A DNA stretch of 38,231 bases from an uncultured Coriobacteriia bacterium. Lineage in GTDB: Bacteria; Actinomycetota; Coriobacteriia; Anaerosomatales; PALSA-660. The stretch is from assembly GCA_903831865.1 (NCBI GenBank), contig CAIKZH010000025.1:1-38231 (forward strand), in the 5' to 3' direction. Positions 15,589 to 22,307 of the stretch are shown in pieces. Positions within the stretch are counted from its first letter, which is position 1. The number at the start of each line of letters is the position of its first letter. The notes under the pieces are model-generated. The model saw only the letters and a list, made by a program, of their open reading frames with translations, ran no database searches and was not told the origin of the DNA. Position numbers and translations under genes: made by a program.

Positions 15589-16365
15589 CTATTTCTTGGT
15601 CGAGGCGACAGAACCGGCGGTGTGACAGTCGTCACACGTGGCCTCGACGCCGGGACCGGGCTGGACGTACGCCGGAACGGCCTGCCTTGCAGGCTGGTCC
15701 TTGGTCCTGTCCACCCACGGCACGTAGCTCAGAGCGCCGGAGGGGCAGATCGCGACGCACTGGGGATTGCCGCCGCACAGGTCGCACTTGGTGGCCTTGT
15801 TGGTCTCCTTGTCGAGAGACGGCATGGCCCACGGGCACGCCTTCGTGCAGATCCCACAGCCGATGCACTTCTTGGAATCGATGACGCGCGCGTTCGTCGC
15901 CGGGTCCACGCCGATGGCCTGCTGGGGGCACGCCGTCATGCAGGGGACGGGGTGCGGGCACTGCAGGCACGTGTCGGCCACCAGGCGATGGTTGCCGAAG
16001 ATGCCCATGCCGTTGCTGTAGCCGACGCGGGGGCCCTCGGGACCGAAGTTGTAGTTACGAGAGAGCTTGACGCGCGATATCGCGACGCTGATCTTGTCGT
16101 CGTGGTAGAGCGAGCAGGCCACTTCGCAGCGCCTGCAACCGACGCAGCGCGACGGATCGTGGACGACCATCATCTTGGCATTCGGGATGAACACCGTGGC
16201 GTCCGTTGCCGTGCTCTGCGACTTCATGATGGAGAGGCCGGTGGTGAGTCCCACAGCCCCCATCATCGAGACTTTCACGAAGTCTCGTCTTGAGGTCTCG
16301 CCCAAGACGTCAGACACATGGAAACCGTCTTCGGCGGTAGTCATCTTCTCATCTTTCTCAGCCAC
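15589..16365 (-). CDS. Tat-signal 4x[4Fe-4S] ferredoxin subunit with one C-terminal heme-c motif
   Basis: This 258-residue electron-transfer subunit is of the DmsB/YdhY type. A twin-arginine element TSRRDFVKV (24-32) precedes a short hydrophobic stretch (33-47). Four cysteine clusters follow: CVGCRRCEVAC, CLQCPHPVPCMTAC, CIGCGICTKAC and CDLCGGNPQCVAIC. Near the end CDDCH (244-248) is a CxxCH heme-c motif, unusual for this family. GTG 16365 gives the longest product; ATG at residue 8 is possible. It lies between the surface cytochrome gene and the AOR gene, so it could carry electrons from AOR to the outside. The Tat motif and heme motif both suggest an extracytoplasmic location, but export is not proven by sequence. 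Confidence 0.88.
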   Translation of the reverse strand: MAEKDEKMTTAEDGFHVSDVLGETSRRDFVKVSMMGAVGLTTGLSIMKSQSTATDATVFIPNAKMMVVHDPSRCVGCRRCEVACSLYHDDKISVAISRVKLSRNYNFGPEGPRVGYSNGMGIFGNHRLVADTCLQCPHPVPCMTACPQQAIGVDPATNARVIDSKKCIGCGICTKACPWAMPSLDKETNKATKCDLCGGNPQCVAICPSGALSYVPWVDRTKDQPARQAVPAYVQPGPGVEATCDDCHTAGSVASTKK

Positions 16366-16486
16366 TGTTTACCCGCCTTTCGTTCTCCGATTCGGTGACG
16401 GACTCTCACCGCTGGTTCCTCAACGAGACTGCTGGTGTCGGTTCAATGGAGACTTCCGAGGACCGCAGCTCGCGTGTTGAGAAGAG

Positions 16487-18424
16487 CTACTTCACCGTGA
16501 CGGTGATCTTGCTCGAGTTCGGAGCAGCCAGGTAGAGACCGCTGCCCGGGAAGCTGACGTAGAAGGAGTAGACGCCCTTCGCGGTCGGCTTGTAGTTGTT
16601 GTTCTGCCACAGCGAGCTGGCAGACCCCGCACCGTAGGTGAGGCGGTTCGAGGAGTACGAATAGAAGCTCTTGCCCGGCTTCTTGACCATCAGGGTCACC
16701 ATCAGGCCGTTGGCTCCAGGAGCGCCGACGAGCGCGCCGGAGACGTTGAACGCCTTGCCCAGCTTGATGCTGGATGCGCTGGAGCTGATGGTGAGCGCCG
16801 TGGCGATCGTGTACACAGGAGGCGACGCGATCGAGAAGGTCAGAGACTTCGTGCCCTCGGTGTTGCCGGCCTTGTCGACGCCCCAGTAGGTGATGGTGTG
16901 GGGACCGGCGCCGGTGACGTCGAACGCGACCGTGAAGGTGGAAGCGGTCGAGACGGGAGGCGTGGTGCCCGAGGCGATCGTGTAGGTGTGGCAGTCGGAG
17001 CAGTTGGAGCCACCGTTGGGATCAGACGGCAGGAAGTGATTGCCGTTGTTGTCGGTCGGCATGATCGCCGGGATCAGCGAAGTGCCGTGGCAGAGCGAGC
17101 AGCTGATCGACGGATCGTGAGTGGCGTGATCGGCGGGCTCGACGATCGCAGCGGCCTGTACGAACGTGTGACAGGTCTTGCAACCGGCGGTGACTCCGGC
17201 GTGCGAGATGGAGACGCCGACGGTCGGCAGGACCCACGTGGGGTGGCAACCTGCGGCGACGCAGCTGGCGTTGGCGGCGGTCAGAACCGCAGCCGAGCCA
17301 CCTGCGTGGGCAACGGGGATGGCAAGGTCGGGAGCGCCGAATGCGGCTGCCCGAACGCCGGCGGTGACGACCGGCTTGGCGACACCGTCGACCGTGTAGT
17401 TCAGGCTGGCCATGCCGGAACCGAAGTCAGGCGAGGTCAGCGTGATGTGAGCGGTGGAGCCGGCGGCCAGAACTGCGCCGTTGGCTACGCCGGCAAGGGT
17501 CGTGACAGGCGCGGTGGCATCCACGACGGTGACAGTGAAGGCCTTCGTCACGATCGCGCTGTGGAGACCGCTGTTGTCGACGCTGTAGTACGACAGCGAG
17601 TGGTCGCCCGCAGCGGTCACGGTGACGGTATTGCCGCTCTTCCAGTCACCGTTGTCGAGGCTGTACCACAGCGACGCGATACCGGAAGCGTCCGTACCCG
17701 AAAGGGTGATGGTCGCCGATCCGGGGTACGTGGCCGCGGCGTTCGACGACACCGTCGGCAGGATCGTGTCGCTGATGGTGAAGTTCATGGAGATCGAGAA
17801 CCCGGCGTTGCCGCCGGTGTCCTTCGCCCACGCGACGAGAGTGTGGAAGCCGCGCGCCGTGACGGTCACGGCCGCGCCCGAGACAGCGGGTGCGCCATCG
17901 AGGCTGTACCAGGTGGAGGCTACCGGCAAGCCACCAGTGGCCTGCACGCCCGTGAAGGTGATGGTCGCGCTGTTGTCATAGGCGGTCAGGTTGCTCGAGA
18001 GGATCAGCGGCAACGTGTTCGCCAGAGTGAACGACTTGTGGACGGTGACGCCGGTCTGCTGGCCGATGGTGGCCTCAGCAGACGTGCTCGTGTCCACGGA
18101 GAAGTAGTCCAGCGTGTGGCTGCCGATCATGCCCCAGCTGGTGATGGGCAGGCTGATCGTTGCGGAAGCAGGCCATGCCGCGACCGTCGCGATCGAGCCA
18201 CCGTCGAACGAATAGACGGTGTACTTGTAGGTCCCGCCCACGCCGGGAGTCGCGGTCAGAGAGATGACCGCTGTGTTGTTGTAGGCGGCGACGGCGTTGT
18301 CGGTGGTCGTCGGCGCTGCGAAAGCAAGCGCCGGTACGGCGAGGACGACAACAGCCGCGAGCCCGAAGGCCACTGCCAGCAGCGCCTTGGAACGAGCGCT
18401 GTGATTCCTGCGCGTCTTGCTCAT
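16487..18424 (-). CDS. Secreted Ig-like repeat protein with a four-heme c-type domain
   Basis: This 645-residue exported protein has a signal peptide (1-37, ending ALAFAAP). Several Ig-like/bacterial surface domains follow (about 38-330), with recurring WYSLDG and Y-SVD blocks. A compact heme domain (about 385-485) holds CVAAGCH (a CX4CH form known from cytochrome c3), CKTCH, CSLCH and CSDCH. Two further Ig-like domains run to the end (500-645). GGAGGG lies 8 nt before the ATG. It is the first gene of the block with the Tat ferredoxin and AOR, and probably passes electrons to extracellular acceptors or partners. No LPxTG or lipobox is seen, so surface attachment is unclear. Confidence 0.88.
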   Translation of the reverse strand: MSKTRRNHSARSKALLAVAFGLAAVVVLAVPALAFAAPTTTDNAVAAYNNTAVISLTATPGVGGTYKYTVYSFDGGSIATVAAWPASATISLPITSWGMIGSHTLDYFSVDTSTSAEATIGQQTGVTVHKSFTLANTLPLILSSNLTAYDNSATITFTGVQATGGLPVASTWYSLDGAPAVSGAAVTVTARGFHTLVAWAKDTGGNAGFSISMNFTISDTILPTVSSNAAATYPGSATITLSGTDASGIASLWYSLDNGDWKSGNTVTVTAAGDHSLSYYSVDNSGLHSAIVTKAFTVTVVDATAPVTTLAGVANGAVLAAGSTAHITLTSPDFGSGMASLNYTVDGVAKPVVTAGVRAAAFGAPDLAIPVAHAGGSAAVLTAANASCVAAGCHPTWVLPTVGVSISHAGVTAGCKTCHTFVQAAAIVEPADHATHDPSISCSLCHGTSLIPAIMPTDNNGNHFLPSDPNGGSNCSDCHTYTIASGTTPPVSTASTFTVAFDVTGAGPHTITYWGVDKAGNTEGTKSLTFSIASPPVYTIATALTISSSASSIKLGKAFNVSGALVGAPGANGLMVTLMVKKPGKSFYSYSSNRLTYGAGSASSLWQNNNYKPTAKGVYSFYVSFPGSGLYLAAPNSSKITVTVK

Positions 18425-18482
18425 ACTTCAGTCCCTCCTTGTTGTGCTAGAGGTGCCATGCTCTGACAATGTGTGTTCATCC

Positions 18483-18526
18483 GGTTCGCCGGGGCACTCT
18501 GCCGGAGTAGCCCCCCTGTACGAACC
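18483..18526 (-). promoter_or_regulatory. Hairpin in the cytochrome leader
   Basis: As minus-strand RNA, GGUUCG pairs with CGAACC. Inside this, GGGGC pairs with GCCCC and ACUC with GAGU around a CGGCA loop, giving about 15 bp with one internal loop and one bulge. It ends about 60 nt before the cytochrome start. It has no T-run and matches no riboswitch consensus I know. Confidence 0.45.
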
Positions 18527-18686
18527 CGATCCCCTCCCTCCTTGGTTGCTGGATCACCCTGAACCCCTGTTCGGGCTCCCCTATGCCCGCCCCCCGAGGT
18601 GCGCGTAGAACAAGAGCCGCGACGGCTGCAGGCCCGAGATGGGCCGACAGTCAACGCGGCTCGCACAGCTGCTTGGTGATGATTTG

Positions 18687-18756
18687 GCAGCCCCCGCGCC
18701 TTCCCCCGAAAAGCGGCGCAGCCCCTAGCGTCCGCTTGGCGCGGCGCCGGTGCTGC
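18687..18756 (-). promoter_or_regulatory. GC-rich structured segment of the cytochrome leader
   Basis: The ends GCAGC and GCTGC pair, followed by GCGCC with GGCGC. An inner AAGCGG pairs with CCGCTT. Together they make a long, partly interrupted stem. It could be a leader RNA structure; high GC alone makes chance pairing likely, so confidence is low. Confidence 0.3.
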
Positions 18757-18913
18757 AGCCTCCTTTTCGGAGAGGAAGGCGCCCTGGTTTCCCCTGGGCT
18801 CCCTGTCGGTCCTACTCCCTTGGCGCGAGCGCTTTAGGCGAGCATGACTCGGAGGCTTGCGACTGCGACCACGTCCATGTGCGATGGAAGAACCTGTGTG
18901 ATGCGCACGTGAA

Positions 18914-18929
18914 TGTGACCACGGTCACA
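18914..18929. promoter_or_regulatory. Perfect CRP/FNR-family dyad
   Basis: TGTGACCACGGTCACA contains the full CRP consensus TGTGA-N6-TCACA and is a 7-2-7 inverted repeat. It lies about 490 bp upstream of the cytochrome gene, on the side from which the redox operon would be transcribed. A CRP/FNR-type regulator responding to redox state or a nucleotide is plausible. No clear -10 box is seen at the expected distance. Confidence 0.55.
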
Positions 18930-19074
18930 TCATCAGAACAGTTGGTGGCTATCGGCGTCAACCAAAAGGGGATTGGGGCGCGACGAATGGTCACTGCGCC
19001 GACGAGCGCGCCCACCTTTGCCGCCGGGCCCAGCTGGACGGCACCCGCAGGCGCCTCAACAGCCATGCTTCGCG

Positions 19075-19476
19075 CTACGGAAGGCCGGCCTGGTCCTTCG
19101 CCGTCACCTTGTTGTTGCGGAAGGTGACGTGCATGGAGTTCGTGTTGTCCTGCCGCGTCGCCATCCACGTATACACGGCGACGCCGCGCGGAGTCACGGG
19201 CGTGCTGCCCTTGTCGTCCATCGTCCCGTTCGGGTTGCCGCGCTCGGCGCCGGAGTTGCCCATGATCTTCACGACCTGCGCGTAGGTCATCCCTATCTTG
19301 ATCTCCGAGTACTTCGCGAAAGTGGCGCCGCCCGCGGGCCCGATCGTAGCGACGGCGCTGGCGGTCGTCGCGGTCGCCTCAGACTTCGGCTTTGCCGCAA
19401 CGGGCGCCTTGGAGGCGCACGCCGACACAGCCATCACGATGGCTGCGGCCGCGACAAGCATGCCGATCTTCTTCAC
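19075..19476 (-). CDS. Small lipoprotein with SmpA/DUF3862-like domain
   Basis: This 133-residue exported lipoprotein has a signal MKKIGMLVAAAAIVMAVSAC with the lipobox Cys at residue 20. An Ala/Lys/Thr linker (21-50) is followed by a small domain with KYSEIKIGMTYAQVVKIMG, YTWMA and VTFRNNKVTAKDQAGL. The domain pattern is that of the SmpA/BLIP-like fold (DUF3862-type) found in many Gram-positive lipoproteins of unknown role. GTG 19474-19476 has GGAG 6 nt upstream. It lies downstream of the PhnD-like gene on the same strand. Confidence 0.8.
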   Translation of the reverse strand: MKKIGMLVAAAAIVMAVSACASKAPVAAKPKSEATATTASAVATIGPAGGATFAKYSEIKIGMTYAQVVKIMGNSGAERGNPNGTMDDKGSTPVTPRGVAVYTWMATRQDNTNSMHVTFRNNKVTAKDQAGLP

Positions 19477-19642
19477 TGGGATCTCCGATCAGATGTCTGC
19501 CGGTCGCATAGACTCAGCCGACGCCGCAGATGGCGGTCCTGAACACGTCCCCGGCTCCGCGACAGAGCGCCCAGACGGGTGACGTCCAATGTAGCGGCGC
19601 GCATCGGGGACGTCGAGAACGCTGGGCCCAACGGGGATCGGC

Positions 19643-20443
19643 CTAGCGCAGCACGAGGAAGCGTGCGGCCTCGCAGGCCTGCACCATCGCCCGGATGTCG
19701 TCGTAGCTCGCTGAGTCGGCCGCCTCGAAGGTCGCGACGAGTCCGCGATCGAGAAAGCCGCGGGCAGCGGGGTCTCTGCCCATCGCGAGGAACGCATCAA
19801 GCACGGCGCCCCGTGTCGCCTCGGGAACGTGCGCGCCGGCCACGACGGGCTGGATCGTCGACGGACCCAGGGAGGCGATGACGCGCAATCCCTTCGCAAG
19901 CCAGGGCCGATCGCGCAGCTCCAGCGCGAGGACCTGAGAATCGATGGCCGCGGACTCCACCTCTCCCCGCATGACCCAGCCGATGGAGATCTCGTGGGCT
20001 CCCGACTTCACGACTCGGCCGAAGAACCCGTGCGTCTCGCCCATGGTGACCAGCACGAAGCGGACGATGCCGTAGCCCGAGTGCGACGAGGTCTCGTTGT
20101 AGGCGAACGACCTGTCACGCAGATCCGCGAACGAGCGGATGTCGCTCTCGCGACGAACGATGACATCGGAGAAGTAGACCGGACGCCCCCCGTACCTTCG
20201 GCCTTGGAGCACCGGAGCCGCGATGGGTTCGTAGGCAGCCGACCGCCGCCTGGATTCGAGCACATAGGGCAGGCTTCAAATGAAGCCGAAATCGGCTTCA
20301 TGCTCCGCGAAGACATCGTATGAACGGGTGCCGACCGCGAGGGTCGCGGTCACGCCGAGACAACGGCCGACGTACCGGACCATCTCCTCGTACACCTCGA
20401 GCATCTCGGGCGCGAGGAAGGAGACGAAGCGGACTGTGCTCAA
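19643..20443 (-). CDS. PhnD-like substrate-binding protein with in-frame TGA at a Cys position (candidate selenoprotein)
   Basis: This is a PhnD/phosphate-phosphonate type 2 periplasmic-binding fold. Two open stretches join in one frame across TGA 20276-20278: TVRFVSFLAPEMLEVYEE to EADFGFI, then SLPYVLES, APVLQGRRYGGRPVYFSDVI and SFADLRDRSFAYNETSSHSG. In this family the joint normally reads GFICxLPYV, so the TGA replaces a conserved Cys (residue 56 of 266). A hairpin follows at SECIS distance. TTG 20441-20443 starts the frame 7 nt after the L,D-transpeptidase stop. There is no signal peptide and no transporter gene nearby, so the role may be sensing rather than transport. A plain nonsense mutation (pseudogene) is the rival view, and the local palindrome makes it serious. 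Confidence 0.8.
20233..20251 (-). promoter_or_regulatory. Candidate bacterial SECIS hairpin of the PhnD-like gene
   Basis: The minus-strand RNA AGGCGGCGGUCGGCUGCCU forms a 7-bp stem (one G-U pair) with loop GGUCG. The stem begins 25 nt and the loop 32 nt after the UGA, inside the known 16-37 nt range. The loop starts GGU, as in the E. coli fdhF element. Confidence 0.5.
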
Positions 20444-20450
20444 AACCGCA

Positions 20451-21515
20451 CTACTCGCGGATGAACACCGGGTCGCCGATGCTGACGCGATTGTAGAGGT
20501 CATGGACCGCGCTGGGCATCATGCGCATGCAGCCGTGGCTGGCATGCGATCCGATGCTGCCGTACTCGCCCGGTGGGACCCCATGCATGAAGACGCCGGG
20601 GTAGTCGATGCCGATCTTTCTGTCACCCATGGGGTTCCCGGGGCCACCCGGGATCACATCGGGCATGCTCGCCGACCATGCGTCGTGCGGGTTGTACCAC
20701 GGGGAGTCGGCCTGCTTGGTGACGATCTTGAAGTCGCCCTTGGGCGTCGGCCACGCGGGCTGGCCGGGTGCGCAGCGGTATGTCTTGACCAGCTTCGCGC
20801 CGTTGTACAGGTAGATCGTGGTCCGGGACAGCGAGACGACGATGCCCATCTTGAAGCTCGACTGGAGGACCTTGGGCGTGAGGACGTTGACGGGCAACGA
20901 GACGTCGCGGCTCGCCGACGCCAGGGCTGCGTCTGCCGTCAATGCCTGGGAAAGCTGCTCGACGGCCTTCGTCTGATCGACGGACGCCCCCATGACAGCA
21001 GGCGTGATGCGCATCGTGTACTTGGGACCCGCCGTGCGAGTGGCGTTGACCGGCCTGCGAGCGACGACCTTGGCCGTGTCCGCCACCCACCCAGCCACTG
21101 CCGACGTGTCGATCGAGAACACCGGCTTGACCTCGGCGGCCAGCGGCCTGCCCGTGATCCGGCTGGTCAACCGTTCGACCAGCGTGGCCTGATGCAGCGG
21201 AGTGTATGCCTGATCGACCATGGCGTTCGCGTCGACGGACACGATGCCTCTGGGATCCAGCACCCACGACTTGTTGTCGCCCGTGATGTTGACGGGCCGC
21301 ATCATGGGCGCAGACACGGCTTCGTCGATGGCGGTGCGTACCTGCGCTTCGTTCATCCCGCTCAGGTTGCGACCGGCGAGCGTCACACCCTTGGACACGA
21401 TGCCGCGCGACACGTGGTCGCTGACGATCGCCAATGCGGAAGCGGCCGAGAGCAGGAGCATGAGCACGGACACGCCAACGAGGACGATCCCCTTCGCCTT
21501 GTCTTCTGCCTTCAT
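20451..21515 (-). CDS. L,D-transpeptidase (YkuD) with N-terminal membrane anchor
   Basis: This cell-wall enzyme forms 3-3 cross-links or attaches proteins to peptidoglycan. The 354 residues have one N-terminal membrane helix (about 8-30), a peptidoglycan-binding/YoaR-like region (about 40-210), and the YkuD catalytic domain (about 225-354). The catalytic domain carries IYLYNGAKLVKTY, the conserved HGVPPGEYGS and the active-site SHGCMRM. GGAGAGGA lies just before ATG 21513-21515, chosen over the longer frame. The PhnD-like gene follows by 7 nt and is probably co-transcribed. The 216-nt gap upstream holds only a small CTCGC/GCGAG hairpin (21637-21651). Confidence 0.9.
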   Translation of the reverse strand: MKAEDKAKGIVLVGVSVLMLLLSAASALAIVSDHVSRGIVSKGVTLAGRNLSGMNEAQVRTAIDEAVSAPMMRPVNITGDNKSWVLDPRGIVSVDANAMVDQAYTPLHQATLVERLTSRITGRPLAAEVKPVFSIDTSAVAGWVADTAKVVARRPVNATRTAGPKYTMRITPAVMGASVDQTKAVEQLSQALTADAALASASRDVSLPVNVLTPKVLQSSFKMGIVVSLSRTTIYLYNGAKLVKTYRCAPGQPAWPTPKGDFKIVTKQADSPWYNPHDAWSASMPDVIPGGPGNPMGDRKIGIDYPGVFMHGVPPGEYGSIGSHASHGCMRMMPSAVHDLYNRVSIGDPVFIRE

Positions 21516-21731
21516 CGAAGTCCTCTCCAAGCCCGCCGGCGAATCGTCACCGTGCTGCCCGCCCCTTTGGACACCGCACACACGCAGTCTACTATCCCAT
21601 GGACCCGAAGTGCGGCACTCATACGCCTGAGCGGTTCTCGCAAGAAGCGAGCCAGCTGTGATGCGGACGAGCGGCGGTCGCCGTCGTCGCGGCTGTCGCG
21701 CGCCCGCGGGTCGCTGGCATGCCCTCGTGTC

Positions 21732-22307
21732 TCAGAGGATGAACGGGATCAGGGACTTCACCTCTCGCCGGTACGCGGCGTAGTCATCGCCGAACTCGGC
21801 AAGCAGGAATCGCTCCTCCATCCGGCCCTTCTGCCAAAGGGACAGCACCACGATCGCGACCCCGAGCAGGGCGCCGACCGTGCCCCTGACGAGCCCGGTC
21901 CCGAGCATGGCGAGCGCCATGCCTGAGTAGATCGGATTGCGCACGATCGCGTAGGGTCCCGACCTGACAAGATGCTGACCTTCGACGATCCTCACGGCAC
22001 CGCTCCAGTTGGCCCCGAGCACCCGCCTGGACCAGATGGCGAGCGCAACGCCCGCGGCCCCAAGAGCGGTCCCTGTGACGTCGACATAGGCGGCCGCGGG
22101 TGCGAACCGAAGCGCGAGCGGTCCCGTGTCGAAGCGACCGCCGACCAGGACAAACACAAAGCCCAGGTAGAGCAGCCCGGTGTTCAGGACGGTGAAGACC
22201 AGAGGCACCTGGCGTTTCGGCGCGTGTGTGCGGCGCGCGCTGATCGTCCAGTAGACCCAGAACGCCACCCAGCACCCGCTGATGATCTCCCAGTACGGAC
22301 CCGTCAT
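21732..22307 (-). CDS. Isoprenylcysteine carboxyl methyltransferase (ICMT)-family membrane protein
   Basis: This 191-residue integral membrane protein has about five helices and the family signature RSGPYAIVRNPIYSGMALAM, followed by a closing EERFLLAEFGDDYAAYRREV. Members methylate membrane-embedded lipids or prenylated thiols using S-adenosylmethionine; the bacterial substrates are mostly unknown. GGAGG lies 4 nt before the ATG. The ATG overlaps the upstream stop (ATGA), so it is coupled to the large envelope protein gene. Confidence 0.88.
   Translation of the reverse strand: MTGPYWEIISGCWVAFWVYWTISARRTHAPKRQVPLVFTVLNTGLLYLGFVFVLVGGRFDTGPLALRFAPAAAYVDVTGTALGAAGVALAIWSRRVLGANWSGAVRIVEGQHLVRSGPYAIVRNPIYSGMALAMLGTGLVRGTVGALLGVAIVVLSLWQKGRMEERFLLAEFGDDYAAYRREVKSLIPFIL

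Larger units (their letters stand above)
18425..19074. other. 650-bp gene-free leader upstream of the cytochrome operon
   Basis: No plausible gene is seen on either strand; the open frames lack family resemblance and ribosome sites. The region contains the CRP/FNR-like dyad at 18914-18929, a GC-rich foldable stretch (18687-18756) and a strong hairpin (18483-18526). It is probably a long regulatory leader for the redox operon read on the minus strand. Confidence 0.6.

Noticed and set aside
13252-16293. Very long plus-strand open frame (1013 codons)
   Set aside because: It is antisense to the AOR and ferredoxin genes, composition-driven by high GC, and rich in Arg/Val/His without domains.
18425-18840. 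Cyclic di-GMP or Moco riboswitch upstream of the cytochrome
   Set aside because: The conserved cores of those classes were sought on the minus strand and not found; only unnamed hairpins remain.
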